From: Arthrobacter sp. DNA4
GTDB lineage: Bacteria > Actinomycetota > Actinomycetes > Actinomycetales > Micrococcaceae
Reading direction: 5' to 3'
Length of the DNA: 64,000 bases
Assembly: GCF_024362385.1 (NCBI RefSeq)
Contig: NZ_CP101466.1
Location: 3,162,001-3,226,000 of the forward strand
The notes below the pieces were generated by a model. It did no database searches and was not told where the DNA came from. It was given only the letters and a program-made list of their open reading frames with translations. The translations under genes were made by a program, and so were the position numbers. How positions within the stretch are numbered: the first letter of the stretch is position 1; the number at the start of each line of letters is the position of its first letter. Positions 46,614 to 58,138 of this stretch are shown here, one piece after another.

Positions 46614-48290
46614 ATGTCTGCTCTCCCCTCTGATCTGGAAATAGCCCGCGCCGCCCGCATCCGCCCCATCGGGGACATCGCGGCTGCGGCCGGGGTCAAT
46701 GCCGATGCTCTGGAACAGTACGGGCGGTACAAGGCGAAAATCGATCCCGCCCGGCTTGCGGCCCCTGCTCCGCACGGCAGGGTGGTGCTGGTCTCGGCCA
46801 TGTCGCCCACGCCGGCCGGCGAGGGCAAATCCACCACCACTGTGGGGCTGGCGGATTCGCTGGCCCGCGCCGGTCACAAGGTGATGATCGCGCTGCGGGA
46901 ACCGTCCCTGGGGCCGGTGTTGGGCATGAAGGGGGGCGCCACCGGCGGCGGCTACTCGCAGGTACTGCCCATGGACGAGATCAACCTGCACTTCACCGGC
47001 GATTTCCATGCGATCACTTCGGCCAACAACGCCCTGATGGCACTGGTGGACAACCATATCTACCAAGGCAACGCACTGAACATCGATCCACGCAGGATGA
47101 CGTTCAAACGCGTCCTGGACATGAACGACCGCTCCCTGCGGGAAGTGGTCATCGGACTGGGCGGACCGACGCAGGGCGTGCCGCGGCAGGACGGGTTCGA
47201 CATCACCGTGGCTTCCGAAATCATGGCTGTCTTCTGCCTCGCCACGGACCTGGCGGACCTCCGCTCACGGCTGGGCCGGATCACGTTCGGCTACACCTAC
47301 GACCGGGCCCTTGTGACCGTGGCAGACCTCGGCGTGGAGGGGGCGTTGACGCTGCTCCTGAAGGAGGCGGTCAAGCCCAACCTGGTGCAGACCATCGCCG
47401 GCACCCCCGCCCTGGTCCACGGCGGCCCCTTCGCCAACATCGCCCACGGCTGCAATTCGCTCATTGCCACGCAGACCGCCCGGCGGCTGGCGGACATCGT
47501 GGTCACCGAAGCCGGCTTCGGGGCTGACCTGGGCGCCGAAAAGTTCATGGACATCAAGGCGCGGTACGGCGGCCTGGCCCCGTCCGCGGTCGTGGTGGTG
47601 GCAACAGTCCGCGCCCTGAAGATGCAGGGCGGGGTGGCCAAGGACCAGTTGGCGCGCCCGGATGTCGCTGCCCTGGAGGCCGGGGTGGTTAACCTCCGCC
47701 GGCACGTGCACAACGTGGAGAAGTTCGGCGTCACCCCCGTGGTGGCCATCAACAAGTTCTCCTCCGATGCGCCGGAGGAACTCGACTGGCTGCTGAAGTG
47801 GTGCGCAGCCGAAGGCGTGCGCGCCGCCGTCGCCGACGTGTGGGGCCGGGGCGGCGGGGGCGACGGCGGCGACGAACTCGCGGCCCTCGTTGCGCAGGCG
47901 GTGGAGGCGCCCAGCAGTTTCCGCCACCTTTATCCCCTGGAGCTGTCCGTGGAGGACAAGATCCGCACCATCGCCCAGGAGATCTACGGAGCCGACGGCG
48001 TGGACTTCTCCGTGCCGGCGCTGAAGCGGCTTGCCGACATTGAGCGGAACGGCTGGGGTTCGATGCCCGTGTGCATGGCCAAGACCCAGTACTCGTTCAC
48101 GGACGATGCCTCACGGCTGGGCGCCCCCAAAGGGTTCACCATCCACGTCCGCGACCTGCTGCCCAAGACCGGTGCGGGCTTCATCGTTGCCCTTACCGGG
48201 GCTGTCATGACGATGCCTGGCCTCCCGGCCGTCCCGGCTGCGCTGCGCATGGACGTGGACGCGGACGGCAACCCGGTCGGCCTCACCTAG
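46614..48290 (+). CDS. fhs: Formate-tetrahydrofolate ligase
   Basis: Makes 10-formyl-THF from formate, THF and ATP. 558 residues from ATG 46614, behind AGGAAAGGA, rather than an upstream start. Motifs are [22 protein letters not shown] (P-loop), [46 protein letters not shown] and the C-terminal [12 protein letters not shown]. The family signature FADIQRG-like stretch is replaced by a Gly-rich [13 protein letters not shown] near 400. It is followed by a palindrome of the family at 48296. Confidence 0.96.
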   Translation: MSALPSDLEIARAARIRPIGDIAAAAGVNADALEQYGRYKAKIDPARLAAPAPHGRVVLVSAMSPTPAGEGKSTTTVGLADSLARAGHKVMIALREPSLGPVLGMKGGATGGGYSQVLPMDEINLHFTGDFHAITSANNALMALVDNHIYQGNALNIDPRRMTFKRVLDMNDRSLREVVIGLGGPTQGVPRQDGFDITVASEIMAVFCLATDLADLRSRLGRITFGYTYDRALVTVADLGVEGALTLLLKEAVKPNLVQTIAGTPALVHGGPFANIAHGCNSLIATQTARRLADIVVTEAGFGADLGAEKFMDIKARYGGLAPSAVVVVATVRALKMQGGVAKDQLARPDVAALEAGVVNLRRHVHNVEKFGVTPVVAINKFSSDAPEELDWLLKWCAAEGVRAAVADVWGRGGGGDGGDELAALVAQAVEAPSSFRHLYPLELSVEDKIRTIAQEIYGADGVDFSVPALKRLADIERNGWGSMPVCMAKTQYSFTDDASRLGAPKGFTIHVRDLLPKTGAGFIVALTGAVMTMPGLPAVPAALRMDVDADGNPVGLT

Positions 48291-48295
48291 CCCCA

Positions 48296-48362
48296 CTCGT
48301 TGCTCTATCAGATCTGGTCCCTAAAGCCCGGGTTTGGGAACCATATCTGATAGAGCAACGAG
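48296..48362. repeat. Long palindrome, copy B of the family
   Basis: 67 bp with 33-base arms (29 of 33 positions pair) around a single central base at 48329. The outer 18 bases CTCGTTGCTCTATCAGAT pair perfectly. It begins just after the fhs stop and ends 43 bp before the AbiEi/DUF559-type gene. Confidence 0.88.
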
Positions 48363-48405
48363 AGGTGTGGATAAGTTCTGCGAGATGACCGGCTTCCGGT
48401 AAACA

Positions 48406-49332
48406 ATGATCCCCATGCGTCCTGTTTCGCCCCTGCCGGCCCACCTCGAAGCCATCCCCTTCACAGTCGCTGAGGCGCGGGCAGCCAGCCTCACCCGGGG
48501 TCGATTACGTTCTTCCGACCTGGCTTCGGCCGGACGCCTCCTGTATCTGCCGGCAGGCTGGGAGTTCGAACTTCCAGCAATGGCACGGGCCCTCTCCGCG
48601 GCGACTCCCGGAGCGTGGATATCCCACGTAACGGCCGCAAAACTGTTGGGGCTCTGGCTCCCGCCGTGGCTCCAGGACTGCCGGGACCTCCATCTCAGCA
48701 AACCCCGGGCACTGCCGCAGGTCCGGCGGGTCGGCGTCGTAGGGCACACCGTGCTGGTCCATCAGGATGAGACCATGGACTGGCAGGGCATCCGTATCTC
48801 GACACCCGCACGGACATGGCTGGACCTTTGCCGCCTGCTTCCCATGGAACATGCGGTGGCAATCGGCGACCAATTGGTCCGGCAGCCGCACGACGGACTC
48901 GAGCTTCGCACCAAGCCTTGGGCAACGATTCAAGACCTGCGGGAGATGCTGAAGCGGCACCCGAAGATGCAGGGCATTGTGAAGGCCCGCGCCGCCGTCG
49001 AACTGATCCGCGCAGGTGCGGATTCCGCACCCGAAACCTTTCTACGTCTTGCTCTCGTTGACGCCGGATTGCCGGAGCCTGAGCTTCAGGTTCGGATATT
49101 TGCCGATAATGCACACTCGCCGGCCGCGGACCTCGGCTACCGACGGCAAAGGATCGGCATCCAGTACGACGGCGGCCATCACCTCACCCGGGAGCAGCAG
49201 TCACGCGACAATCGGCGGGATGCGGTCTTTCACTCTGCAGGCTGGCGGTACTTCAAATTCAATGCCGACGATCTTGCCAGGAATTTCCGCTGGGCGGTGA
49301 TTCAGATCCGCGCAGCACTGCGGGAGCCTTAA
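48406..49332 (+). CDS. AbiEi-like/DUF559 (Vsr-type nuclease) hypothetical protein
   Basis: 308 residues from ATG 48406 (an ATG three codons later is possible). Residues 1-170 look like the winged-helix lead-in of AbiEi-type proteins (FTVAEARAASLTRGRLRSSDL, WISHVTAAKLLGLWLP). Residues about 200-300 form a DUF559/Vsr-like restriction fold with IGIQYDGGHH, QSRDNRRDAVFHSAGWRYFKF. Relatives are common as single genes in Arthrobacter and similar actinobacteria, with no partner toxin and no proven role. It is flanked on both sides by related palindromes. The reading frame is intact. Confidence 0.75.
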   Translation: MIPMRPVSPLPAHLEAIPFTVAEARAASLTRGRLRSSDLASAGRLLYLPAGWEFELPAMARALSAATPGAWISHVTAAKLLGLWLPPWLQDCRDLHLSKPRALPQVRRVGVVGHTVLVHQDETMDWQGIRISTPARTWLDLCRLLPMEHAVAIGDQLVRQPHDGLELRTKPWATIQDLREMLKRHPKMQGIVKARAAVELIRAGADSAPETFLRLALVDAGLPEPELQVRIFADNAHSPAADLGYRRQRIGIQYDGGHHLTREQQSRDNRRDAVFHSAGWRYFKFNADDLARNFRWAVIQIRAALREP

Positions 49333-49338
49333 ACACCA

Positions 49339-49399
49339 GTTGCTCTATCAGTTTTGGTCCCTAACCAAAAGGTTTAGGGACCAAAACTGATAGAGCAAC
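49339..49399. repeat. Long palindrome, copy C of the family
   Basis: 61 bp with perfect 26-base arms (49339-49364 and 49374-49399) around a nine-base loop. The outer core is GTTGCTCTATCAG followed by TTTTGGTCCCTAA. It lies 6 bp after the stop of the AbiEi/DUF559-type gene and 15 bp before the stop of ino1, between converging genes, where it may also act as a terminator. Confidence 0.92.
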
Positions 49400-49414
49400 C
49401 AGGGCTTTAAGCGG

Positions 49415-50500
49415 TTAGCGTTCCAGGTCGCCGCGGATGAAGGCTTCGACCTTCTCGCGGGCGAGGTCGTCGTTGAACTGCTCCGGCGGGGACTTCATGA
49501 AGTAGCTGGAAGCCGAGAGCAGCGGGCCGCCGATGCCGCGGTCCAAGCCGATCTTGGCGGCACGGATCGCATCGATGATCACCCCTGCGGAGTTCGGCGA
49601 ATCCCAGACCTCCAGCTTGTACTCCAGGGACACCGGGGCGTCGCCGAAGTTCCGGCCTTCCAGGCGGACGAAGGCCCACTTGCGGTCATCAAGCCACTGG
49701 ACGTAATCGGACGGGCCGATGTGTACGTCCTTGGCGGCCAGCTCGGCCTCCACATTGGAGGTCACGGCCTGGGTCTTGGAAATCTTTTTGGACTCCAGCC
49801 GGTCACGCTCCAGCATGTTCTTGAAGTCCATGTTGCCGCCGACGTTCAGCTGGTACGTGCGGTCCAGGGTCACGCCGCGGTCTTCGAACAGCTTGGCCAT
49901 GACGCGGTGCGTGATGGTTGCACCGATCTGGCTCTTGATGTCGTCGCCCACGATCGGAACACCGGCGGCGGTGAACTTGTCAGCCCACTCCTTGGTGCCG
50001 GCGATGAATACGGGCAGGGCGTTGACGAACGCTACGCCGGCGTCGATCGCAGCCTGGGCGTAGAACTCGGCAGCCTGCTGGGAACCCACGGGCAGGTAGC
50101 AGACCAGGACGTCAGCTTTGGCGTCCTTCAGCGCCTGGACCACGTCCACGGGCTCTTCGGTGGACTGCTCGATGGTCTCGAGGTAGTACTTACCCAGGCC
50201 GTCCAGGGTGTGGCCGCGCTGGACCGTGACACCCGTCGGCGGAACATCGGCGATCTTGATGGTGTTGTTTTCGCTGGCCAGGATGGCATCGGACAGGTCC
50301 ACGCCGACCTTCTTGCCGTCTACATCGAACGCGGCGACGAACTCGACGTCACCCACGTGGTACTGGCCAAACTCAACGTGCATCAGGCCCGGGATGGTTT
50401 CTGCCGGGTCGGCATCCTTGTAGTAGTGGACGCCCTGCACCAGCGAGGCGGCGCAGTTGCCCACGCCAACGATTGCAACACGAATGGGATGTGAAGACAC
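49415..50500 (-). CDS. ino1: Inositol-3-phosphate synthase
   Basis: Converts glucose-6-phosphate to 1L-myo-inositol-1-phosphate with NAD+, supplying inositol for mycothiol and phosphatidylinositol. 361 residues of the short actinobacterial type (M. tuberculosis Ino1-like). The NAD loop is [17 protein letters not shown], with [37 protein letters not shown] and [29 protein letters not shown] start at 50500 after AAAGGAGTTCT. It converges on the AbiEi/DUF559-type gene across palindrome C. Confidence 0.96.
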   Translation of the reverse strand: MSSHPIRVAIVGVGNCAASLVQGVHYYKDADPAETIPGLMHVEFGQYHVGDVEFVAAFDVDGKKVGVDLSDAILASENNTIKIADVPPTGVTVQRGHTLDGLGKYYLETIEQSTEEPVDVVQALKDAKADVLVCYLPVGSQQAAEFYAQAAIDAGVAFVNALPVFIAGTKEWADKFTAAGVPIVGDDIKSQIGATITHRVMAKLFEDRGVTLDRTYQLNVGGNMDFKNMLERDRLESKKISKTQAVTSNVEAELAAKDVHIGPSDYVQWLDDRKWAFVRLEGRNFGDAPVSLEYKLEVWDSPNSAGVIIDAIRAAKIGLDRGIGGPLLSASSYFMKSPPEQFNDDLAREKVEAFIRGDLER

Positions 50501-50605
50501 AGAACTCCTTTGGGGACAAACGTCAGCCGGCCTGGTTGGCCTCCGAGGAATGGACGACGGCGGTAAGCTGGCTTGGCGCCGCGCGGCGCCTTTTCATACT
50601 ACCCA

Positions 50606-50646
50606 ACACAGCGGGACCGGCAGTTGTTCCGCCGGTCCCGCTGTGT
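50606..50646 (-). terminator. Terminator of the trehalose operon
   Basis: ACACAGCGGGACCGGC pairs perfectly with GCCGGTCCCGCTGTGT across a nine-base loop (16 base pairs). It lies 16 bp beyond the aldo/keto reductase stop on the minus strand. The T run is weak. Confidence 0.75.
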
Positions 50647-50662
50647 AATGGAAACAAGCGCC

Positions 50663-51703
50663 TCAGGCGTTCTGCTTCCAGAGGTTGATATCGGATTCCA
50701 CGGCGAATTCATCGATCGCCGTGAGCTCCCCATCAGTGAAGTTGAGGTTATTGATGGCGGACAGCGTGTCCTCCAGCTGCCGGACGCTTGAGGCTCCCAC
50801 CAGGGCCGATGTGACGGGTGAACCCTTCGGCTGGTCGCGCAGGATCCAGGCAATGGCCATCTGGGCCAGGGACTGCCCGCGGCCCTCGGCGATCTCCCGC
50901 AGTCCGCGGACCCGGTCCAGCTTCTCCTCCGTAATGGAGTCCTCGGAGAGAAAACGTGCCTTGGCTGCCCGGGAGTCTTCCGGGATGCCGTGAAGGTAGC
51001 GGTCCGTGAGCATCCCCTGTGCCAGGGGCGAGAAGGCGATCGACCCGGCGCCCACCTGGTCCAGCACCTCGTACAGGTTCGGCGAGCCGTCCTCGGTCCA
51101 GCGGTTGAGCATGGAGTAGCTGGGCTGGTGGATCAGCAGCGGCGTACCGAGTTCCTTGAGAATCCGGGCAGCCTCAAGGGTCTGTTCCGGCGTGTAGGAG
51201 GAGATTCCCGCGTACAGTGCCTTGCCGGACCGTACAGCGTAGTCCAGGGCGCCCATGGTTTCTTCCATGGGCGTTTCGGGGTCCGGGCGGTGGCTGTAGA
51301 AGATGTCCACGTAGTCCAGGCCCATCCGTTGCAGCGACTGGTCCAGGCTGGAGATCAGGTACTTGCGGGAACCCCATTCTCCGTAGGGGCCGGGCCACAT
51401 GTAATAGCCGGCCTTGGTGGAGATGACCAGTTCGTCGCGGTAGGGCTTGAAGTCGTCCCGCAGGTGCCGGTCGAAGTTCGTTTCCGCGGATCCGTCCGGA
51501 GGGCCGTAGTTGTTGGCGAGATCGAAGTGGTTGACGCCCAGGTCGAAGGCGCGGCGGAGGATGTCCCGCTGTTCCTCGAAGCGCTTGTCATCGCCGAAGT
51601 TGTGCCACAGTCCCAGGGAGATGGCCGGGAGCTTGAGGCCGCTGCGGCCCACCCGGCGGTAGGGCATGGTTTCATAGCGGTTGTCCGCTGCTGAATAAGT
51701 CAT
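50663..51703 (-). CDS. Aldo/keto reductase, YghZ-like
   Basis: 346 residues, NADPH-dependent (beta/alpha)8 enzyme. The start [24 protein letters not shown] and [17 protein letters not shown] match E. coli YghZ (L-glyceraldehyde-3-phosphate reductase/methylglyoxal detoxification). The catalytic Tyr and Asp are in DLANNYG, Lys in [23 protein letters not shown], and His in [15 protein letters not shown]. It is the last gene of the treX-treY-treZ run, and its start overlaps the treZ stop by 4 bp, so it is translated with the trehalose enzymes. Confidence 0.9.
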   Translation of the reverse strand: MTYSAADNRYETMPYRRVGRSGLKLPAISLGLWHNFGDDKRFEEQRDILRRAFDLGVNHFDLANNYGPPDGSAETNFDRHLRDDFKPYRDELVISTKAGYYMWPGPYGEWGSRKYLISSLDQSLQRMGLDYVDIFYSHRPDPETPMEETMGALDYAVRSGKALYAGISSYTPEQTLEAARILKELGTPLLIHQPSYSMLNRWTEDGSPNLYEVLDQVGAGSIAFSPLAQGMLTDRYLHGIPEDSRAAKARFLSEDSITEEKLDRVRGLREIAEGRGQSLAQMAIAWILRDQPKGSPVTSALVGASSVRQLEDTLSAINNLNFTDGELTAIDEFAVESDINLWKQNA

Positions 51704-53490
51704 GCGTTCTGTCCTTCCTGTTGGGTTGCGATGATCGCTGCACTCCAGGGCGCCATGGCCAGGGCGTCACCGTCCAGCCCGGTTCCGTCGTCCGTGGCCA
51801 GCAGGACGCTGCCGGAAGCGCCGTCGAGCCGTACCTTCGAGTCGGAGAAGTTCACCAGCACCTCGACGGAACCGCGCCGGAAGCGCAGCCAGCCTGCGTC
51901 GTCGTCGAACGAAACGTCTGTCCCGTCAAAGCCAGGCCCGGCCAGGTCCGGATGGGAGCGGCGGAGCGCCGTCAAGGACCGGTACAGGTCCAGGAGCCGC
52001 GCATGGTCGCCCGCAGAGGCCTCGGCCCAGTCCAGCTTGGACCGGCGGAAGGTTTCCGGATCCTGGGGATCGGGCACGACGGCGGGATCCCACCCCATGC
52101 GCTCGAATTCCTTGATGCGCCCTTCCGCGGTGGCCTTTCCGAGCTCCGGTTCGGGGTGCGAGGTGAAGAACTGCCACGGTGTGGAGGCCCCGTATTCCTC
52201 GCCCATGAACAGCATGGGCGTGAACGGCGAGGTCAGCGTGAGCACCGCGGCGACGGCCAGCTGCCCGTAGGACAGCGACTGGGAGAGCCTGTCCCCCGTG
52301 GCGCGGTTGCCGATCTGGTCGTGGTTCTGGTTGCAGACCACCAGCGCCGCCGGGTGCACCAGCGAGGCGTTGATGGGGCGTCCGTGGTGCTTACCGCGGA
52401 AGCTGGAATAGCTGCCGTCGTGGAGGAACCCGTCCTTGAGGACCTTGGCCAGCACGGCCAGGGATTCGAAGTCCGAGTAGTAGCCGGTGGTTTCGCCGCT
52501 GACGCTGACGTGGACGGCGTGGTGGAAGTCGTCGCTCCATTGCCCGGCCAGGCCGTACCCGTTCACGTCCCGGGGGTAGATCAGGCGTGGGTTGTTGAGG
52601 TCCGATTCCGCAATAAGGGTTTTGGGCAGCCCGGTTTCGGCCGAAATGGCGTCGCCCAGGGCCCCCAGGTCCTCCAGGATGTGGATGGCCCGCTCGTCCC
52701 GCAGCGCGTGCACCGCATCGAGGCGGAGCCCGTCCACGTGGTAGTCACGCAGCCACAGGGCGGCGTTGTCCAGGATGTATTCACGCACTACGTCCGAGCC
52801 GGGACCGTCCAGGTTTACCGAATCGCCCCACGTATTGGCGTCGCCCTGTTTCAGGTACGGGCCGAACTTGGGGAGGTAGTTGCCGCTGGGTCCCAGGTGG
52901 TTGTACACCACGTCCTGGATGACGCCCAGTCCTGCAGCGTGCGCGGCGTCAACGAACCGCTGGTAGCCAGCGGGCCCGCCGTAGCCTTCGTGCACGGCGT
53001 ACCACTGGACGCCGTCGTAGCCCCAGTTGTGGGTGCCGTTGAAGCCGTTGACCGGCAACAGCTCCACGAAGTCGATGCCCAGGTCTGCCAGGTAGCCCAG
53101 CTTCTCCACGGCTGCGTCAAGGGTTCCTTCAGGGGTGAAGGTGCCCACGTGCAGTTCGTAAATGACAGCGCCCTGCAGGTCCTTGCCGCGCCAGCCGGAA
53201 TCCCGCCACGCGTAGGCGGCGGGATCGTAGGTCCGGGACTGTTCGTGCACACCTGAGGGGAGCCGGCGGGACCGGGGGTCCGGAACAGGGGTGGTGTCCC
53301 CGTCCAGCAGGTAGCCGTAGTCCACATCCCCGTCGGCCGGGGCGTCAGGTGCAGTCCACCACCCTTCGGAACCGGGCGCCGTGTCCTTCTTCCGCATGGG
53401 GTATTGCTTACCATCGGCCAGCAAAACCACCGATGAAACGTCCGGCGCCCACACATCGAAACGCTCGGGTCCTACGTTGACCAGGGTCAT
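51700..53490 (-). CDS. treZ: Malto-oligosyltrehalose trehalohydrolase TreZ
   Basis: Releases trehalose from the TreY product. 596 residues, GH13. An N-terminal starch-binding-like domain ([17 protein letters not shown]) is followed by the barrel with [15 protein letters not shown], the nucleophile Asp in [12 protein letters not shown], the Glu in [12 protein letters not shown], and [13 protein letters not shown]. It lies in the treX-treY-treZ order, overlapping treY and the reductase by 4 bp on each side. ATG start at 53490. Confidence 0.95.
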   Translation of the reverse strand: MTLVNVGPERFDVWAPDVSSVVLLADGKQYPMRKKDTAPGSEGWWTAPDAPADGDVDYGYLLDGDTTPVPDPRSRRLPSGVHEQSRTYDPAAYAWRDSGWRGKDLQGAVIYELHVGTFTPEGTLDAAVEKLGYLADLGIDFVELLPVNGFNGTHNWGYDGVQWYAVHEGYGGPAGYQRFVDAAHAAGLGVIQDVVYNHLGPSGNYLPKFGPYLKQGDANTWGDSVNLDGPGSDVVREYILDNAALWLRDYHVDGLRLDAVHALRDERAIHILEDLGALGDAISAETGLPKTLIAESDLNNPRLIYPRDVNGYGLAGQWSDDFHHAVHVSVSGETTGYYSDFESLAVLAKVLKDGFLHDGSYSSFRGKHHGRPINASLVHPAALVVCNQNHDQIGNRATGDRLSQSLSYGQLAVAAVLTLTSPFTPMLFMGEEYGASTPWQFFTSHPEPELGKATAEGRIKEFERMGWDPAVVPDPQDPETFRRSKLDWAEASAGDHARLLDLYRSLTALRRSHPDLAGPGFDGTDVSFDDDAGWLRFRRGSVEVLVNFSDSKVRLDGASGSVLLATDDGTGLDGDALAMAPWSAAIIATQQEGQNA

Positions 53491-55814
53491 GCCTTTTCTC
53501 CATCCACAGGTGCCAGCAGGGCCACGGGGTAGGTACCCAGGACCTCTGCCACCGAAACCTGGCCGGGGCCAAAGCTGGCTCCAGTGAGTTCGTCACGCAT
53601 GGCAGTGGAAAGGTCGACGGCGGTGTCCCGCCACCCGCCGGCAGCTTCCAGCCCGGCGGGAAGCCGGGTGGCAAGCGTCAGGGCACCGGAGGTTGCATCG
53701 GTTCCGCGGGTGAACGCGAGCAGGTGCCCGGCTGCGGCACCGGTGGCCGCCACCGGCGTGTAGCCCTGGAACAGCTCCGGACGGTCACGGCGCAGGCGCA
53801 GCGCCCGCGACGTGACCAGCAGCTTGCTGGCCTCTGTGCCCGCGTCCGGCAACGCGCCGGCGTCGAGCTTTGCCAGCTCTGCCTGCCGTGCGGCGAAGTC
53901 CACGGGCCGGCGGTTGTCCGGGTCCGTGAGTGACCGTTCCCAGAACTCGCTGCCCTGATAGACATCCGGGACGCCCGGCATGGTCAGCTGGACCATCTTG
54001 GCGGACACCGAGTTGGCGGCCGAGTAGGCGTCGATGCGGGCCACGAAGTCCGCAACCACCTTGGCCACCTTGACGTCGTCGAAGGCCGCATCCACGGCAG
54101 CCTCGACCGTGGCCTCGAAGTCCTCGTTGGGGTCGGTCCACTTGGTGGAGTTGCCGGCCTCCCTGGCCGCCTTTTCCGCATAGCCCTGCAGCCGTTCCCG
54201 GCTTGCCGGCCAGGCCCCGACGATTGCCTGCCACAGCAGGTTCTCGTAGGGACCGTCCGGAATCGGCGCCAGTCCACGCAGCGTCTCCAGCGTTTCCGCC
54301 CACTCCTGCGGCAGCTCGGCGATGACCGAGATCCGCGCCCGGGCATCCTCGCTGCGCTTAGTGTCGTGGGTTGACAGGGTGGTCATGGACAGCGGCATCT
54401 CCTGCTGGCGCCGCTGCATCCTCTGGTGGAATTCCTCCGGCGCCACCGCGAACTCAGTGGGCTCGGCACCCACCTCGGTCAGGGTTCCCAAGCGGGTGTA
54501 GCGGTAGAACGCGGTGTCCTCCACGCCCTTGGCCATCACCATGCCGGAGGTCTGCTGGAACCGGACGGCGATGGGATTGGCAGGGTCCAGCAGCAGCGGC
54601 AGGAGGGTCCCCACCGCTACGTCCAGATCCGGCCGGTGCGCCGCGGCGGACTCGCAGGCTTCCTTGAGGACATCGGCGCCCACAGGCAGGTAGGACCGGT
54701 AGACCGGGAAGGACGCGATGATCTCCGCGATGGCATCGGCCGCCTGATCCATAGTGATCCCGTAGGACTCGGGAACCAGCCGCGCCAGGCGCAGCACCTC
54801 GGAGCGCAGGATGCCGTCGGCGATCATGCGCTTGGTGCCACGGATCATCTCTGCGTAATCGGCGGGCCCGGACGCTCCCCGCAAGGACGCGTCCAATGCA
54901 TCCAGGGTTTGCTGCCCGGCAGGGTCAACAAACACCCGGTCCACGTCAGCCAGTGCGTCGTAGCCGGTGGTCCCCTCGCAGGCAAAGTCCTGCGGAAGCA
55001 CTTCGCCCGGTTCGAGGATTTTCTCCACGAGAACGTACGCGCCACCGCTGAGGTCCTTGAGCCAGCGAAGGTAGCCGTCGGGGTCAGCAAGACCGTCCGG
55101 GTGGTCCACGCGGAGCCCGTCCACCAGGCCTTCGGTGAACCAGCGGCCCACCTCGGCATGGGCCTTCTCGAAGACGGACGGATCTTCCACCCGGATGCCG
55201 GCGAGGGTGGTGACCGCAAAGAAGCGCCGGTAGTTCAGCTCGGCGTCGGCACGGCGCCAGTCCATGAGCTGGTAGTGCTGGCGGCTGTGGACGTCCTGCG
55301 GGGAGTCACCCTCGCTGTACGTTCCCTCGGCCAGCGGGAACCGGTGGTCGTAGTAGTGCAGCTCGCCATCCTTGACCTCGAGCTTGTCCAGGTCGGCGTC
55401 CGAGCCGAGCATCGGCAGCCGTACCTTTCCGCCGCCCAGGTCCCAGTCGACGTCGAACGCTTCGGCGTACGGTGAACCGCGGCCTTCCTTGAGCAGCGAC
55501 CACCACCACGGGTTCTGCACCGGAGTGGCCACGCCCACGTGGTTGGGAACGATGTCCACCAGGACGCCCATGCCGTGCTCGCGGGCTGCCTTGGAGAGCG
55601 CCAGCAGGCCTTCCGGGCCGCCGCGGTCCGGGTCCACCGCGGAAGGGTCGGTCACGTCGTATCCGTGGTCCGAGCCCTTCTCCGCCGTGAGGATGGGAGA
55701 CAGGTACACCCAGTCCACGCCGAGGTCCTTCAGGTACGGAACCTTGTCGGCGGCGTCAAACAGGGTGAAGCTGCTGCGGATCTGCAAACGGTATGTGGAG
55801 ACCGGAGTCCTCAT
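53487..55814 (-). CDS. treY: Malto-oligosyltrehalose synthase TreY
   Basis: Turns the reducing end of a malto-oligosaccharide into a trehalose linkage. 775 residues, GH13. [36 protein letters not shown] starts the protein, with [10 protein letters not shown], nucleophile region [15 protein letters not shown], and [17 protein letters not shown] near the catalytic pocket. It overlaps treX and treZ by 4 bp each. ATG start at 55814. All three tre genes act in turn on glycogen. Confidence 0.96.
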   Translation of the reverse strand: MRTPVSTYRLQIRSSFTLFDAADKVPYLKDLGVDWVYLSPILTAEKGSDHGYDVTDPSAVDPDRGGPEGLLALSKAAREHGMGVLVDIVPNHVGVATPVQNPWWWSLLKEGRGSPYAEAFDVDWDLGGGKVRLPMLGSDADLDKLEVKDGELHYYDHRFPLAEGTYSEGDSPQDVHSRQHYQLMDWRRADAELNYRRFFAVTTLAGIRVEDPSVFEKAHAEVGRWFTEGLVDGLRVDHPDGLADPDGYLRWLKDLSGGAYVLVEKILEPGEVLPQDFACEGTTGYDALADVDRVFVDPAGQQTLDALDASLRGASGPADYAEMIRGTKRMIADGILRSEVLRLARLVPESYGITMDQAADAIAEIIASFPVYRSYLPVGADVLKEACESAAAHRPDLDVAVGTLLPLLLDPANPIAVRFQQTSGMVMAKGVEDTAFYRYTRLGTLTEVGAEPTEFAVAPEEFHQRMQRRQQEMPLSMTTLSTHDTKRSEDARARISVIAELPQEWAETLETLRGLAPIPDGPYENLLWQAIVGAWPASRERLQGYAEKAAREAGNSTKWTDPNEDFEATVEAAVDAAFDDVKVAKVVADFVARIDAYSAANSVSAKMVQLTMPGVPDVYQGSEFWERSLTDPDNRRPVDFAARQAELAKLDAGALPDAGTEASKLLVTSRALRLRRDRPELFQGYTPVAATGAAAGHLLAFTRGTDATSGALTLATRLPAGLEAAGGWRDTAVDLSTAMRDELTGASFGPGQVSVAEVLGTYPVALLAPVDGEKA

Positions 55815-58069
55815 GCTTTAGCTTTCTTGTCTGCGCCCGTTGCCCTCGCCTCGCTCGCTTCCGCGGCCTTGGTCTGGGCCTCCGCCATCTCCTCCTGGGC
55901 CTCCTCGTGCTCGGCCATGGAGGCCAGTGACGCAGCCGCGGACGTGTCCACTTCGGCTTCGGGGCCGGAGTAGGCGCGCAGTACCACCATGGACTTCGCG
56001 TCCAGCGTCAAAGTGGCGCCGGTCTTGAGCGGTTCGTAGGCGTCGGCCTGGGCGGCAGTGTCAATCAGGACTTCCCAGTACTGCGAGTACTCGTCGGACG
56101 GAACGCAGAAGTCCACCTCATCATCGTGGGCGTTGAAGGCCATGAGGAAGCTGTCGTCGGTGATCCGGCGGCCGCGGGAGTCCTGTTCCTGAATGCCGTC
56201 GCCGTTGTAGAACACGCCGATGGTCCGGCCGAAGCCGCTCCCCCAGTCTTCGGGCAGCATTTCGGTGCCGTCGGTCTTGAGCCAGACGATGTCCGGCAGC
56301 TTCTCGCCTTCGCCGCGGCGCACGGGGCGTCCGTCGAAGAAGCGGCTGCGGCGGAAGGTGGGGTGGTCGTGCCGGAGCTTGTTGACGAAGGCCGTGAACT
56401 CCACCAGCGGCTGGTCCATGGCTTCCCAGTGCACCCAGCTGAGCTCGGAGTCCTGGCAGTAGGTGTTGTTGTTGCCCTGCTGCGTCCGGCCGAGCTCGTC
56501 ACCGTGGAGCAGCATGGGCACGCCCTGGGAGAGCAGGAGCGTGGCGATGAAGTTCCGCTGCTGCCGGGCACGGAGGGTCAGCACCTTCTCGTCGTCGGTG
56601 TCTCCCTCCACGCCGCAGTTCCAGGACCGGTTGTGGGATTCGCCGTCGTTGTTGCCTTCGCCGTTGGCGTCGTTGTGCTTCTCGTTGTAGGAGACCAGGT
56701 CCCGCATAGTGAAGCCGTCGTGGGCGGTGACGAAGTTGATGGAGGCCACCGGCCGCCGGGCGGAGCTCTCGTACAGGTCCGCGGAGCCGGTGAGGCGGGA
56801 AGCGAACTCGCCCAGGGTGGAGGGTTCGCCGCGCCAGAAGTCACGGACAGTGTCGCGGTACTTGCCGTTCCATTCCGTCCACTGCGGCGGGAAGTTGCCC
56901 ACCTGGTAGCCGCCGGGGCCAACGTCCCACGGCTCAGCGATCAGTTTGACCTGGGAGACTACCGGGTCCTGCTGGATGAGTTCGAAGAAGGTGGAGAGCT
57001 TGTCCACGTCGTAGAACTCGCGGGCCAAGGTGGAGGCGAGGTCGAAGCGGAAGCCGTCCACGTGCATCTCGGTGACCCAGTAGCGCAGGGAATCCATGAG
57101 CAGCTGCAGGGAGTGCGGGTGGCGCACGTTCAGCGAGTTGCCGGTGCCGGTGTAGTCCATGTAGTGCTTGAGGTCGTTGTCCACCAGGCGGTAGTAGGCC
57201 TGGTTGTCGATGCCCTTGAAGGACAGCGTGGGGCCCAGGTGGTTGCCTTCGGCCGTGTGGTTGTAGACGACGTCGAGGATCACTTCGATGCCGGCGCGGT
57301 GCAGGTCGCGGACCATGGCCTTGAATTCCTGGACCTGGTGCCCCACATCGCCCGTGGAGCTGTAGGTGTTCTGCGGCGCGAAGAAGCCGATGGTGTTGTA
57401 GCCCCAGTAGTTGTTGAGGCCCTTCTCTTCCAGGGTGCCGTCGTTGACGAACTGGTGCACGGGCATGAGCTCAATGGCGGTGACGCCGAGCTTCTTCATG
57501 TGGTCGATGACCGCGGGGTGTGAAACGCCGGCGTAAGTGCCGCGCTGCTCTTCGGGGATCTCCGGGTGGAGCTCGGTGAGGCCCTTGACGTGGGCTTCGT
57601 AGATCACCGATTCGTGGTACGGGATCTTCAGCTGGCGGTCGCCGTCCCATTCGAAGAACGGGTTGATGACCACGCCGTGCATGGTGTGCGGTGCCGAGTC
57701 GGCGTCATTTTGCGAATCGGGGTCGCCGAATTCGTAGGAGAACAGCGCGGGGTCCCAGTCGATCTGGCCCTGGATGGCCTTGGCGTACGGGTCCATCAGC
57801 AGCTTGTTCGGGTTGAAGCGGTTGCCGCCGGCGGGGTCGTACGGCCCGTGCACCCGGTAGCCGTACTTCTGGCCGGGCTGGATGTGGGGCAGGTAGCAGT
57901 GCCACACGTAGCCGTCCACCTCGGTCAGCTCGATCCGGGTCTCGGTCAAGTCATCGGCCAGGAGGCAGAGTTCGACCCGCTCCGCCCGTTCGCTGAACAG
58001 GGCGAAATTGGTGCCGGTGCCGTCAAAGGTAGCTCCCAGCGGGTAGGCAGTTCCAGGCCAGACTTCCAT
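55811..58069 (-). CDS. treX: Glycogen debranching enzyme GlgX/TreX
   Basis: Cuts alpha-1,6 branches of glycogen so that TreY can act. 752 residues from ATG 58069 ([17 protein letters not shown]), chosen over ATG 58081 because GAGGAG then sits seven bases upstream. It has the N-terminal CBM48 domain, GH13 motifs [26 protein letters not shown] (nucleophile), [19 protein letters not shown] and [10 protein letters not shown]. First gene of the tre operon, followed by treY with a 4 bp overlap. A charged Ala/Glu/Lys coiled-coil-like tail ends the protein. Confidence 0.95.
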   Translation of the reverse strand: MEVWPGTAYPLGATFDGTGTNFALFSERAERVELCLLADDLTETRIELTEVDGYVWHCYLPHIQPGQKYGYRVHGPYDPAGGNRFNPNKLLMDPYAKAIQGQIDWDPALFSYEFGDPDSQNDADSAPHTMHGVVINPFFEWDGDRQLKIPYHESVIYEAHVKGLTELHPEIPEEQRGTYAGVSHPAVIDHMKKLGVTAIELMPVHQFVNDGTLEEKGLNNYWGYNTIGFFAPQNTYSSTGDVGHQVQEFKAMVRDLHRAGIEVILDVVYNHTAEGNHLGPTLSFKGIDNQAYYRLVDNDLKHYMDYTGTGNSLNVRHPHSLQLLMDSLRYWVTEMHVDGFRFDLASTLAREFYDVDKLSTFFELIQQDPVVSQVKLIAEPWDVGPGGYQVGNFPPQWTEWNGKYRDTVRDFWRGEPSTLGEFASRLTGSADLYESSARRPVASINFVTAHDGFTMRDLVSYNEKHNDANGEGNNDGESHNRSWNCGVEGDTDDEKVLTLRARQQRNFIATLLLSQGVPMLLHGDELGRTQQGNNNTYCQDSELSWVHWEAMDQPLVEFTAFVNKLRHDHPTFRRSRFFDGRPVRRGEGEKLPDIVWLKTDGTEMLPEDWGSGFGRTIGVFYNGDGIQEQDSRGRRITDDSFLMAFNAHDDEVDFCVPSDEYSQYWEVLIDTAAQADAYEPLKTGATLTLDAKSMVVLRAYSGPEAEVDTSAAASLASMAEHEEAQEEMAEAQTKAAEASEARATGADKKAKA

Positions 58070-58138
58070 CGTGCTCCTCATTTATTGGTCAGCAGCAGAC
58101 GGCATTGGAACGCCCCTGCTGCTGGTGCGAACTAATGC

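Noticed and set aside
56126..57523. A 465-codon plus-strand frame opposite treX
   Set aside because: Composition is Val/Glu/Gln/His rich with no known motif, typical of an antisense shadow of a GH13 gene.
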